Assembly (NCBI GenBank): GCA_900470805.1
Contig: UCCA01000024.1
Location: forward strand, 31,399-95,398
Origin: Hyphomicrobiales bacterium
Lineage (GTDB): Bacteria; Pseudomonadota; Alphaproteobacteria; Rhizobiales; Rhizobiaceae
DNA: 64,000 bases
Direction of reading: 5' to 3'
The position numbers were made by a program, and so were the translations under genes. Below the pieces are notes generated by a model, which was not told the origin of the DNA, searched no databases, and saw only the letters and a list, made by a program, of their open reading frames with translations. This document shows, piece after piece, positions 8,555 to 16,688 of this stretch. Each line of letters begins with the position of its first letter. The first letter of the stretch is position 1.

Positions 8555-9244
8555 TCAGGCGACGTTGATCGACAGCGTCGCGATGCCGTCGATGCCACAG
8601 GCGATGCGGTCGCCGCGCTTGACGGCGCCGACGCCGGCCGGCGTGCCGGTCATGATCACGTCGCCGGGGGCGAGGATGAACAGCTTCGACAGTTCGGCGA
8701 TGATTTCAGGCACCTTCCAGATCATCTGATTGAGATCGCCATCCTGGACGCGCTTGCCGTTGAGGTCGAGCCAGATGCGGCCGCTATCGGGATGGCCGAG
8801 CTTTTCCGCCGGGACGATGGCCGAGACGGGGGCCGAGTATTCGAAGGCCTTGGCGAGCTCCCACGGACGGCCGAGCTTCTTGGCTTCGGCCTGCAGGTCG
8901 CGGCGGGTGAAATCGATGCCGACGCCGTAGCCGTAGACGCAGCCGAGCGCATCCGCGAGCGCGATATCCTGGCCGCCCTTTTTCAGCGCCAGCACGCATT
9001 CGACCTCGAAATGCACATCGCTCGACAGCGGCGGGTAGGGGAAGTCCTTGCCGTCGGAGAGCAGGTTGTCGGCGTTCTTCTGGAAAAAGAAAGGCGGCTC
9101 GCGGCTCGGGTCATGGCCCATCTCGATCGCGTGGTCGGCATAGTTGCGGCCGACGCAATAGACGCGGCGCACCGGAAAGCGTTCGGCGGTGCCTTCGACG
9201 GGCAAAAGGACGGGCTGGGGAAGGGGGATGACGGTAGCGGACAT
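8555..9244 (-). CDS. Fumarylacetoacetate hydrolase family protein
   Basis: A 229-aa FAH-superfamily hydrolase, similar to fumarylpyruvate hydrolases and acylpyruvases that cleave C-C bonds in beta-diketo acids. Characteristic segments are CVGRNYADHAIEMG, the metal-binding FEVECVLALKKGG, and MTGTPAGVGAVKRGD near the C terminus. It is cytosolic. No aromatic-degradation genes surround it, so the physiological substrate (acylpyruvate or oxaloacetate enol) remains open. Confidence 0.88.
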   Translation of the reverse strand: MSATVIPLPQPVLLPVEGTAERFPVRRVYCVGRNYADHAIEMGHDPSREPPFFFQKNADNLLSDGKDFPYPPLSSDVHFEVECVLALKKGGQDIALADALGCVYGYGVGIDFTRRDLQAEAKKLGRPWELAKAFEYSAPVSAIVPAEKLGHPDSGRIWLDLNGKRVQDGDLNQMIWKVPEIIAELSKLFILAPGDVIMTGTPAGVGAVKRGDRIACGIDGIATLSINVA

Positions 9245-9396
9245 GACATGCTCTTACTGTTTCATTGAGTCCGGTCATCTTATCCGCAAACGCGCGGAGG
9301 GGGAAAGCGGCGTTCGGTGTGGGCATGCGTATCCGGGCATTGCTGCCCTGCGCCGGCAAACTGGCGTTTTCGCCGGCTTTGCGCTATGAGCGCGCC

Positions 9397-10428
9397 ATGA
9401 CCACATCTCACTTCTACGCCGAAGCGCTGAAAACCGGGCGGCCGATCCTTGCGGTTGCGCCGATGATCGACTGGACCGATCGCCACTGCCGATACTTCCA
9501 CCGGCAGATCAGCCGCAATGCGCTGCTCTACACGGAAATGGTCGTCGCCGACGCGATCATCCATGGGCCCCGCGAGCGGCTGCTGTCGTTCGACCAGGCG
9601 GAGCATCCGGTGGCGTTGCAGCTTGGCGGTTCGGATCCGGACAAGCTGACGAAGGCGGTGGAGATCGCGGCGCCCTATGGCTATGACGAGATCAATCTCA
9701 ATGTCGGCTGCCCCTCGGACCGGGTGCAGTCCGGCACCTTCGGCGCCTGCCTGATGCTGACGCCCGATGTCGTGGCCAGGTGCGTCCGGGCAATGAAGGC
9801 TGTTTCCGATGTGCCGGTGACGGTGAAGTGCCGGATCGGCGTGGACGAGCAGGAGCCGGAACAGGCGCTGCCCGACCTGCTCGACCGGGTGCTCCACGCC
9901 GGCGCCGACGCGATCTGGATCCATGCCCGCAAGGCCTGGCTGAAGGGGTTGTCGCCGAAGGAGAACCGCGAGATCCCGCCGCTCGACTACGACATCGTCT
10001 ACCGCACCAAGCAGGCGCGGCCTGACGTGTTCATCGGCATCAATGGCGGCATCCAGACGCTGGACCAGGCGGCCGAGCATCTCAAGCATGTCGACGGCGT
10101 CATGATCGGCCGGGCGGCCTACCAGAATGCCGGCGTGCTTGGTGATGTCGACCACCGGTTCTTCGGCGCCGCGGACACCGAGGCCGATTGGGACGGGTTG
10201 CGCGACCGGATGATGACTTATGCCGCGCGCCACATCGACAATGGCGGCCGGCTGCAGCAGGTGGCGCGGCACATGGTCGGACTGTTTACCGGCCTGCCCG
10301 GGGCGCGGCGTTATCGGCAGATCCTCTCCACCGAGGCGGTGAAGGCGGGGGCCGGGCCGGAGGTGATCGCGGCGGCGTTCGCGGCGGTCGATTTTTCTGG
10401 CATGGCGGCGGAGGCGGTCGGGGCCTGA
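9397..10428 (+). CDS. dusA: tRNA-dihydrouridine synthase A
   Basis: A flavin-dependent tRNA-modifying enzyme (343 aa) that reduces uridines in the D-loop. A TIM barrel begins VAPMIDWTDRHCRYFHR. The catalytic cysteine lies in NVGCPSDRVQSGTFGACLM, and the FMN-phosphate region in GINGGIQ and GVMIGRAAYQNA. The DusA subfamily is favoured by WTDRHCR and the C-terminal helical domain (HMVGLFTGLPGARRYRQIL). The frame extends to 9265, but the ATG at 9397 matches normal DusA length. Confidence 0.93.
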   Translation: MTTSHFYAEALKTGRPILAVAPMIDWTDRHCRYFHRQISRNALLYTEMVVADAIIHGPRERLLSFDQAEHPVALQLGGSDPDKLTKAVEIAAPYGYDEINLNVGCPSDRVQSGTFGACLMLTPDVVARCVRAMKAVSDVPVTVKCRIGVDEQEPEQALPDLLDRVLHAGADAIWIHARKAWLKGLSPKENREIPPLDYDIVYRTKQARPDVFIGINGGIQTLDQAAEHLKHVDGVMIGRAAYQNAGVLGDVDHRFFGAADTEADWDGLRDRMMTYAARHIDNGGRLQQVARHMVGLFTGLPGARRYRQILSTEAVKAGAGPEVIAAAFAAVDFSGMAAEAVGA

Positions 10429-10452
10429 GGCCAGCCATCCCGATTTCCAACG

Positions 10453-10481
10453 AAAAACGGCGCCCCTTGCGGAGCGCCGTT
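10453..10481 (-). terminator. Intrinsic terminator of cspA
   Basis: Read on the minus strand, AACGGCGC and GCGCCGTT form an 8-bp stem followed by a run of T residues. It lies 28 bp past the cspA stop. Confidence 0.85.
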
Positions 10482-10508
10482 GTCATCCCTGCCGAAGCAG
10501 CGATTGAA

Positions 10509-10721
10509 TTAGTTGGCCGAGATGTTGACGGCCTTCGGGCCCTTGCCCATGCGATCCGGCTCGGTGTCGAAGGTTACCTGCTGGCCTTCGCGGAGCGACT
10601 GGATGCCGGAAGCCTGGAGAGCGGAGATGTGAACGAAAACGTCCTTCGCACCGCCATCCGGAGTGATGAAACCAAAACCCTTGTCCTGGTTGAAGAATTT
10701 TACGACGCCTTTGGTGGCCAT
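10509..10721 (-). CDS. cspA: Cold-shock protein, CspA family
   Basis: A 70-aa single OB-fold RNA chaperone. Both RNA-binding motifs are present (DKGFGFI and DVFVHISAL), with the usual MATKGVVKFFNQ start and a C-terminal GPKAVNISAN. It is monocistronic with its own terminator and a long upstream region, as is common for csp genes, where the 5' leader controls translation. Confidence 0.96.
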   Translation of the reverse strand: MATKGVVKFFNQDKGFGFITPDGGAKDVFVHISALQASGIQSLREGQQVTFDTEPDRMGKGPKAVNISAN

Positions 10722-11171
10722 TGGGATAGGTCCTTTTCCCTGTAGTCTGTCTGGTATTCACCCCCCCGAAAGGAAATGAACGGCTTTCACTTTCGCGCCC
10801 CCTCATCTTATCTCAGCGCGCGAAGGGTCAGTCGAGTAGTTCACGAACGGGGAAAGAACGTCTACGCACGTGAGGTCCCCCCACGCCACCCTCCTGCCGG
10901 AAGGATCAGCCACATCAGTCCAGTCACCGGCATGCAAATGCCCGAGTGCATAATTGGTGCCAGCAAACGAAACGGATTGCAAGCGAGAATATTGCTGCGC
11001 TGCACCCGCCGACCCGGGAATGGTCGAAGATTCAAACACTTGACGAAAGGTAACCGCGCGCCGGCGTGACTGTTTCATACGCGGATTGCGTGTCGAAACG
11101 GCACGATTTCCAAGCTCGATCCGCGCAAATGCCCACGCAATGGGCAGAGGCAATCTCGACCCGGGGGAGAC
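10722..11171 (-). other. Non-coding region upstream of cspA
   Basis: About 450 bp between cspA and a small unknown gene, both on the minus strand. It should hold the cspA promoter and leader. An open frame at 10803-11153 has no RBS or family resemblance and I do not call it. No tRNA-like or obvious terminator structure was found. Confidence 0.5.
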
Positions 11172-11375
11172 CTACTTGGCGCCCGCGGCGCCAAGCTTGT
11201 GCTGCACGAAATCGGCGCTGCCGCGCACATGCGAAACGAGCGGCTTTCCAGACGCATCTGATACCGCATAGGCGATGATGGTGACGTCTTCCTCGAAGGT
11301 CGAGACATAGAGCACCTGGGCCGGGTTGACGTAGATCGTGTGATTGTGGGTGTTCTTGAAGCCAACCAGGGCCAT
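11172..11375 (-). CDS. Small conserved-looking hypothetical protein
   Basis: A 67-aa protein starting MALVGFKNTHNHTIYVNPAQ, with a strong AAGGAGA Shine-Dalgarno just before the ATG at 11375. The pattern of an N-terminal 'IYVNPAQVLYV' strand, a central 'DVTIIAY' strand and a terminal helix resembles the layout of short FlbD/SwrD-like proteins, but the match is by eye only. Function unknown. Confidence 0.6.
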   Translation of the reverse strand: MALVGFKNTHNHTIYVNPAQVLYVSTFEEDVTIIAYAVSDASGKPLVSHVRGSADFVQHKLGAAGAK

Positions 11376-11432
11376 GCATGTCTCCTTCCACGCTGCTGCA
11401 GCGAGATATGCCATGCAGGCGTTGATGCATGT

Positions 11433-11960
11433 TTAACGCGACGTCGGCGGATGGGTGGCAGGGGAAGGGACGTCGGCGATTGCGTCAGGGGTCGCTTGCG
11501 CCGCCTCGTCCGGGTGCCGGAAGACCGGCGGAGCGGATGCGGCATCGGCGATGAGGGCGAGTGTCGCGTCGAGGCAGGCGATGGCGGCTGGCGCATCGGC
11601 CAGGCACTGCCTGGCGACCCAGGCCGCGTTGGCGAGCATATCGGGCGCCAGCGGCTCCATCTGCCTGAACACTTCGCCGTGCTCGCCATCGCGGGCGTCG
11701 GCGCAGATCATGACGCTCAAGCAGAGGTAATTCTCGTAGCACGGTACGAACTTGGACGGCAGGGTGGGAAAGCAGACCGGCAGGTTTCCCTCAGCGGCGA
11801 TGCGCTGGCAGGTGCGGGCGCGGCGGCAACGGCGGACGGGGCAGGTCCAGAGCGGTATCGAGAGCATATCCGATGTTTGCGCCGCGATCTCGAAGATCCG
11901 TTCGCGGCCGAGCCGGTCGACGATGTTTCCGGTCGGTTTCTCGTCAGGCTGTCGCATCAT
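11433..11960 (-). CDS. Hypothetical cysteine-containing protein
   Basis: A 175-aa protein from the ATG at 11960, preceded by AAGGA; a GTG at 12032 is the alternative. It has a basic Cys-rich stretch (TCPVRRCRRARTCQR) followed by NLPVCFP and FVPCYENYLCLSV, then an alanine-rich helical C-terminal half. The cysteines could bind metal. No family recognised. High-GC third positions agree with the local genome, which supports real coding. Confidence 0.55.
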   Translation of the reverse strand: MMRQPDEKPTGNIVDRLGRERIFEIAAQTSDMLSIPLWTCPVRRCRRARTCQRIAAEGNLPVCFPTLPSKFVPCYENYLCLSVMICADARDGEHGEVFRQMEPLAPDMLANAAWVARQCLADAPAAIACLDATLALIADAASAPPVFRHPDEAAQATPDAIADVPSPATHPPTSR

Positions 11961-12443
11961 GCCGGTCCTTCTCGTCGGCGCGCGCGGCTGGGCCATCACG
12001 CGGCTGTTTTCACCCGTGGCTTGCTCCTGCACTGCTGGCGCCGACCCGAGGGGCGGCTATTCGGACGGGGCGCTCGAAAGAGCCTCGATAGATTTAATAA
12101 TAATGGCGCCTTCAGGCGCCCCGTTCGGCGGTTTATGCCCGAACTCCGGTCCCTCTGCGACCGTCTTCCAACCTTCGCGACGGCGTTGTGTGCCTCACAG
12201 GCACGTCCAGGCTCTGCAACGGGAACACATCTTGTCGACATGCATCCGCCAGCCACGGAGGGAGACCATTTTCTCGGACCCGGAATATGAGGTTTTGCGT
12301 CTCACCCTCATACCACGCGCCGATCCCGCCTCGCCGGCACGCCTGCCGGTGTATCCGAAAACGGGACGAGGGGATGATGGCATGGGTTTTTGGGGTGGGG
12401 GATGAAATGTGAGGTGTGCCATTGATTTTCTTGGAGGAATGGC
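11961..12443. other. Intergenic region without a convincing gene
   Basis: About 480 bp. It contains a GGCGCC-TTCA-GGCGCC hairpin near 12109-12122, flanked by an AT run that would be a weak terminator on the minus strand. Overlapping short frames on both strands lack RBSs. Base composition falls from about 12380 onward toward the AT-richer patch that follows. Confidence 0.45.
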
Positions 12444-12551
12444 ATGCGCTATCCGCAACGGTACTGTGCCCGCTTTGCGCCACCGGCGGACATTGCGGGT
12501 TATCTCAAAACTCCATATTTTGCGAAAGCAGCAATGAGGAGCACTCCGTGA
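12444..12551 (+). CDS. Possible 35-aa leader peptide or small protein
   Basis: An ATG at 12444 follows a strong TTGGAGGA Shine-Dalgarno and opens a 35-codon frame (MRYPQRYCARFAPPADIAG...) whose TGA overlaps the GTG start of the next gene (GTGA, 12548-12551). This is the layout of a translationally coupled leader. It could also be the relic of a truncated gene. No family recognised. Confidence 0.4.
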   Translation: MRYPQRYCARFAPPADIAGYLKTPYFAKAAMRSTP

Positions 12552-13150
12552 CCGAGCTTCAACCGTTCGTTTTCATTCGCCATGGGGAGACAGACTGGAA
12601 TCAAGCAGGGCTGTTTCAGGGTCGAAGTGATGTTCCTTTAAACGAAACCGGAAGAAAACAAGCGCGTGCGGCCTCACGCCTATTAGTAAGTCTGGCTATT
12701 TCGAGGGTGATGGTTAGTCCACTGCGACGAGCACTAGAGACCGCGACATTGGCATTCCCAACCAACTCTAACCTGATCGAGGTTGAGGACGACCTAATAG
12801 AGTGCGACTTCGGGAGTTTAGACGGTAAACCGATCAAGGATACCATGCTTGAACACGGAATTACTCGGAAGGAACAGCTTGCAGACATCCTTCCGGTAGA
12901 CGCGGAAGCCTGGGCATCCGTTCTCACTCGTTGCAAAGCGCTTTTAGATCGGCTTGCAACACTTCAGGAAGTCGGTTCGGCCATTGTTTTAGTGGGACAT
13001 GACGCAGTGCTGCAAGGTATATCGGAAACATTGACTGGCTGTTGGTTCGACAGCAGACACGGAGAACCTTACTATTTCAGGAAGTGCCCCGTTGGCTGGG
13101 AAGTTGTAGGGTGCGATGAGTTCGATAAGGATGACTATTCCGCAGAATAG
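12548..13150 (+). CDS. Histidine phosphatase (phosphoglycerate-mutase-like) family protein
   Basis: A 200-aa member of the branch-1 histidine phosphatase superfamily (cobC/PhoE/GpmB-like). The phospho-accepting motif is FIRHGETDW with His12, the second catalytic His is in VLVGHD (about residue 151), and the acid region is ECDFGSLDG. It starts at a GTG with a GAGGAG RBS. Codon use is visibly AT-richer (TTATTAGTAAGT, TTTAGAC) than in neighbours, suggesting recent acquisition. Substrate unknown; nothing nearby suggests cobalamin or sugar phosphate specifically. Confidence 0.85.
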   Translation: MTELQPFVFIRHGETDWNQAGLFQGRSDVPLNETGRKQARAASRLLVSLAISRVMVSPLRRALETATLAFPTNSNLIEVEDDLIECDFGSLDGKPIKDTMLEHGITRKEQLADILPVDAEAWASVLTRCKALLDRLATLQEVGSAIVLVGHDAVLQGISETLTGCWFDSRHGEPYYFRKCPVGWEVVGCDEFDKDDYSAE

Positions 13151-13151
13151 C

Positions 13152-13191
13152 TGTCGCAAAAATCGGAGTTTCACGGTCGATCTTTGCGACA
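13152..13191 (+). other. Inverted repeat downstream of the phosphatase gene
   Basis: TGTCGCAAA (13152-13160) pairs with TTTGCGACA (13183-13191) across a 22-nt loop, beginning one base after the phosphatase stop. It could be a terminator-like hairpin or part of the adjacent repeat module. Confidence 0.45.
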
Positions 13192-13196
13192 CATCA

Positions 13197-13257
13197 TGTC
13201 CCTTTCGGGCCGATAGGAGACGTCGGCGGCTTCGCGCCAATTGCGGTCATTGTTTTT
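13197..13257. repeat. Repeat module, copy 1 (after the phosphatase gene)
   Basis: Begins TGTCCCTTTCGGGCCGATAG and continues to GCGGTCATTG. Its first 28 bp match 13505-13532 at 22 positions. The same kind of sequence occurs between unrelated genes in other alphaproteobacteria as I recall; the name of the family is not known to me. Confidence 0.5.
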
Positions 13258-13302
13258 ATGAGTATCTTGATCGTGCGGACGCGGAAAGGTGAGCAAGACT
13301 GC

Positions 13303-13500
13303 ATGACAGATGACGTTCAGACACTACTTCGTATCGCTGAAATTTTGGTCTGCGTCCTTCTTCTGGTTGTGATCAAGATAAGGGTGCGAAAGACGAAACG
13401 GAATGGGCTCCGCGACCTTTTCGGTCGTTCAGGAATTACCTTAACTATCGTCTTTCTCCTAATCCAAGCGACGAAGGTAGTGGTTTGGTCACAGGCGTGA
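13303..13500 (+). CDS. Small two-helix membrane protein
   Basis: 65 aa from the ATG at 13303 (AAAGGTGAG about 10 bases upstream; a further ATG at 13258 lacks an RBS). Two hydrophobic segments, IAEILVCVLLLVVIKI and ITLTIVFLLIQATKVVVW, are joined by a strongly basic turn (RVRKTKRNGLR). Codon use is AT-richer than in the flanking chromosome, like the phosphatase gene before it. Function unknown. Confidence 0.55.
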   Translation: MTDDVQTLLRIAEILVCVLLLVVIKIRVRKTKRNGLRDLFGRSGITLTIVFLLIQATKVVVWSQA

Positions 13501-13504
13501 TCGC

Positions 13505-13532
13505 TGTCCGCTTCGGGCCGAAATAAGACGCC
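13505..13532. repeat. Repeat module, copy 2 (partial, next to the uvrB stop)
   Basis: TGTCCGCTTCGGGCCGAAAT followed by AAGACGCC, matching the start of the module at 13197. It ends two bases before the uvrB stop codon, as if truncated there. Confidence 0.5.
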
Positions 13533-13534
13533 CT

Positions 13535-16468
13535 CTACCGCCCCGGCCGCCCGGTCTTGCCCTTCGTCCGCTTCTGCCGCTTCACATCCCCCGCGTCCTC
13601 ATAACTCCCTACGCCGGCCTTGCCGCGCACCAGCGGGCGCGGGTCGTCGCCGGCTTCGCCGATCTCCGGCAGGCCCTCGAGCAGCGGCGAGAAGCGCTTG
13701 GTGCTTTTGGCGGCGTCCGGCTTGGCGGGCAGGGCGCCGGTGACAGGTTTTTCGGTGCGGCCGACGGTCATTTCGTCGAGGTCGTTCTTGCGGAAGGTGC
13801 GGGCAGGGACTGATGTGTCGGTGCCGGGGCCCATGTCGTCGAGAGTGGGTTTCTGGAAGAGCGAGGACGGAGCAAGATCGCCCCCCTCTGGCCTGCCGGC
13901 CATCTCCCCCACAGGTGGGGAGATCGACCCGTGGTTGCCACTCGTCCTTGCTTTGCCGCTCTTTCTGCCGCCTTCCATCGCCTTGGATTCCTCCCTGGCC
14001 ATCGGGTCGTCCATGATGGCGAGTTCGGTGGCCTTGAGGCGTTTGATTTCGTCGCGCAAGCGGGCGGCTTTTTCGAAGTCGAGGTCGGCGGCGGCGTCGC
14101 GCATGGATTTTTCCAGCGCGTTGAGATGGGTCTGCAGGTTTGCGCCCACCAGGTTGCCGCCGTCGGCGAAGCCCTTGCCCGAGGCGCCCGAGATATCGGC
14201 GCGGACGTGGTCGCGCTCGTAGACGCTGTCGAGGATGTCGGAGATCTTCGCCTTCACCGATTCCGGGGTGATGCCGTGCTCGGTGTTATACGCCACCTGC
14301 TTTTCGCGGCGGCGGCTGGTTTCCTCCATCGCCCGCTTCATCGAGCCGGTGATGTTGTCGGCATAGAGGATGACCTTGCCGTCGACGTTACGCGCCGCGC
14401 GGCCGATGGTCTGTACGAGCGACGTCTCCGAGCGCAAAAAGCCTTCCTTGTCGGCGTCGAGGATGGCGACGAAGCCGCATTCGGGAATGTCGAGACCTTC
14501 GCGCAGGAGGTTGATGCCGACGAGGACGTCGAAGGCGCCGAGGCGGAGATCGCGGATGATCTCGATGCGTTCAAGCGTGTCGATGTCCGAGTGCATGTAG
14601 CGGACGCGGACGCCCTGTTCGTGGAGATATTCGGTGAGGTCCTCGGCCATGCGCTTGGTGAGAACGGTGCACAGCGTGCGGTAGCCCTTGGCTGCGGTCT
14701 CGCGGATCTCGCCAAGGACGTCGTCGACCTGGCTGCGGGCCGAACGGACCTCGACCGGCGGGTCGATCAGGCCGGTCGGGCGGATCACCTGTTCGGCGAA
14801 GACGCCGCCGGACTGGTCCATCTCCCATCCGCCGGGGGTGGCCGAGACGGCGACGGTGTCGGGGCGCATAGCGTCCCATTCCTCGAAACGCAGCGGCCGG
14901 TTGTCCATGCAGGACGGCAGGCGGAAGCCGTATTCGGCCAGCGTCGCCTTGCGCCTGAAGTCGCCCCGGTACATGCCGCCGATCTGCGGCACGGTGACGT
15001 GGCTTTCGTCGAGGAACAGCAGGGCGTTGTCGGGAATGTATTCGAACAGTGTCGGCGGCGGCTCGCCGGGGGTGCGGCCGGTGAGATAGCGCGAATAGTT
15101 CTCGATGCCGGCGCAGGAGCCCGTCGCCTCCAGCATCTCGATATCGTAGCGGGTGCGCTGCTCCAGGCGCTGGGCCTCCAAGAGGCGGCCGGCCTTTTCG
15201 AGCTCGGCGAGGCGCAGGCGCAGCTCTTCCTTGATCGACTTGATGGCGCCGTTCAGCGTCGGGCGCGGGGTGACATAGTGGCTGTTGGCGTAGATCTTGA
15301 CTGATTTCAGGTCGCCGGTCTTCTGGCCGGTCAGCGGGTCGAACTCGGTGATGCTGTCGATCTCGTCGCCGAACATCGAGATGCGCCAGGCGGCATCCTC
15401 CAAGTGGGCCGGGAACAGCTCGATGGTATCACCGCGGACGCGAAAAGAGCCGCGGACGAAATTGATGTCCTGGCGCTTGTACTGCTGGGCGACGAGGTCG
15501 GCCAGCAGCTGGCGCTGGTCCAGCCGGTCGCCGACCGTCATCTGGAAGGTCATGGCGGTGTAGGTCTCGACCGAGCCGATACCGTAGATGCAGGAGACCG
15601 AGGCGACGATGATGCAGTCGTCGCGCTCGAGCAGCGAGCGGGTGGCGGAGTGGCGCATCCGGTCGATCTGCTCGTTGATCGAGCTTTCCTTCTCGATGAA
15701 GGTGTCGGAGCGCGGCACATAGGCTTCCGGCTGGTAATAGTCGTAGTAGCTGACGAAATATTCGACGGCGTTGTCTGGGAAGAAGTTCTTGAATTCGCTG
15801 TAGAGCTGTGCCGCCAGCGTCTTGTTCGGCGCCAGAATGACGGCCGGGCGCTGGGTGGCCTCGATCACCTTGGCCATGGTGAAGGTCTTGCCGGAGCCGG
15901 TGACGCCGAGCAGCACCTGGCTGCGGTCGCCGTTCTCCAGGCCCTCGACGAGATCCTTGATGGCGGTCGGCTGGTCGCCGGCGGGTTCATAGTCGGAGAC
16001 CATGCGGATCTCGATGCCGCCTTCGGATTTCGGCGGCCGGGCCGGACGGTGCGGCGTCCACATCTTGCCGTCCTTGAACAGCGGATTGCCGCTCTCGATC
16101 AACGCCGATAGGGCTTCCACCGTCGCGGTGACGGCGGTGCCGGCCTTCAGTTCGGCAGCTTCCTCCAGCGTCGTGTCCATGCCGGACACAGGGTTGAGGC
16201 CGGCGGCGGCGCGGGTCTTCGGGTCGGTCGAGCCGCCCATGGATGTGCCACGGGCGGATTTGGAGGCGGCGATCTCGACCTTCTTGCGGTGCTTGCCGGC
16301 CTTCGAGGCGATCTGCCGTTGAGTCTCGACGCCGGATGCTTCCGCATCGGCCTCCAGCTGCTTCACCCAATCGGCGACGGAGCCCTCGAGCGGGGCGCCT
16401 TCGAAACCGGATTGCGGAGCTTCCGCGAAACCATCGGGGGCGGGGGACTTTTTCGGAGATCTGGCCAT
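13535..16468 (-). CDS. uvrB: Excinuclease ABC subunit UvrB, long form
   Basis: The damage-verifying helicase of nucleotide excision repair (977 aa against about 670 in E. coli). The conserved body starts near residue 155 (YEPAGDQPTAI). Walker A is GVTGSGKT (about 188-195), the beta-hairpin is YYDYYQPEAYVP, the DEAD-like motif is DESHVTV, and motif VI is QTIGRAARN. The UVR coiled coil (LDFEKAARLRDEIKRL) is near residue 780. The extra length is a basic/Ala-rich N-terminal extension and a 170-residue disordered C-terminal tail containing an in-frame palindromic repeat. The ATG at 16468 is chosen because the upstream extension falls in a non-coding repeat. Confidence 0.95.
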   Translation of the reverse strand: MARSPKKSPAPDGFAEAPQSGFEGAPLEGSVADWVKQLEADAEASGVETQRQIASKAGKHRKKVEIAASKSARGTSMGGSTDPKTRAAAGLNPVSGMDTTLEEAAELKAGTAVTATVEALSALIESGNPLFKDGKMWTPHRPARPPKSEGGIEIRMVSDYEPAGDQPTAIKDLVEGLENGDRSQVLLGVTGSGKTFTMAKVIEATQRPAVILAPNKTLAAQLYSEFKNFFPDNAVEYFVSYYDYYQPEAYVPRSDTFIEKESSINEQIDRMRHSATRSLLERDDCIIVASVSCIYGIGSVETYTAMTFQMTVGDRLDQRQLLADLVAQQYKRQDINFVRGSFRVRGDTIELFPAHLEDAAWRISMFGDEIDSITEFDPLTGQKTGDLKSVKIYANSHYVTPRPTLNGAIKSIKEELRLRLAELEKAGRLLEAQRLEQRTRYDIEMLEATGSCAGIENYSRYLTGRTPGEPPPTLFEYIPDNALLFLDESHVTVPQIGGMYRGDFRRKATLAEYGFRLPSCMDNRPLRFEEWDAMRPDTVAVSATPGGWEMDQSGGVFAEQVIRPTGLIDPPVEVRSARSQVDDVLGEIRETAAKGYRTLCTVLTKRMAEDLTEYLHEQGVRVRYMHSDIDTLERIEIIRDLRLGAFDVLVGINLLREGLDIPECGFVAILDADKEGFLRSETSLVQTIGRAARNVDGKVILYADNITGSMKRAMEETSRRREKQVAYNTEHGITPESVKAKISDILDSVYERDHVRADISGASGKGFADGGNLVGANLQTHLNALEKSMRDAAADLDFEKAARLRDEIKRLKATELAIMDDPMAREESKAMEGGRKSGKARTSGNHGSISPPVGEMAGRPEGGDLAPSSLFQKPTLDDMGPGTDTSVPARTFRKNDLDEMTVGRTEKPVTGALPAKPDAAKSTKRFSPLLEGLPEIGEAGDDPRPLVRGKAGVGSYEDAGDVKRQKRTKGKTGRPGR
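13879..13926 (-). repeat. Palindromic repeat element read in frame inside uvrB
   Basis: This is a third copy of the element found at 945-1098 (CCCCCCTCTGGCCTGCCGGC, then a CATCTCCCCC-ACAG-GTGGGGAGAT-type palindrome). On the minus strand it is translated as ISPPVGEMAGRPEGGD, about UvrB residues 848-863, between the UVR domain and the distal tail. The frame stays open, so UvrB carries repeat-derived residues. Confidence 0.8.
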
Positions 16469-16572
16469 GGCCGGAATATGGAGAGAGTCATCGCGAAATG
16501 GAAGAGGGGAAGAGTACAAAAGGGAAACGGATTTTGTGGTGGGGATTGCGTGGTGGGACGTTCCACATCCTA

Positions 16573-16688
16573 CCTCATCTCGCCCCTGTGGCGAGAATCC
16601 AGCGCGGTCACGTCCGTGACCGCGGTAGACTCCTCTCACGGCGCGGACGCGCCGTGGCTGGATTCCTGTCACAGGGACAGGAATGAGG
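16573..16688. repeat. Cloverleaf-like palindromic repeat upstream of uvrB
   Basis: Outer arms (16573-16603 and 16657-16688: CCTCAT...GAATCCAGC with GCTGGATTC...ATGAGG) enclose two perfect hairpins: CGCGGTCACG-TC-CGTGACCGCG (16603-16624) and CACGGCGCG-GA-CGCGCCGTG (16637-16656). A truncated relative ends the window at 63920-64000. Confidence 0.8.

Noticed and set aside
10803..11153. 116-codon frame upstream of cspA
   Set aside because: No RBS, unusual composition and location in the expected cspA leader/promoter.
12133..12483. Overlapping minus-strand frames before the AT-richer patch
   Set aside because: No RBS, no recognisable family, and several overlapping frames of equal weakness.
13931..15304. 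Long open frame antisense to uvrB (and similar ones opposite the COG0523, Dyp peroxidase and MFS genes)
   Set aside because: High-GC genomes give long shadow frames; these lie opposite well-supported genes and have no family features.
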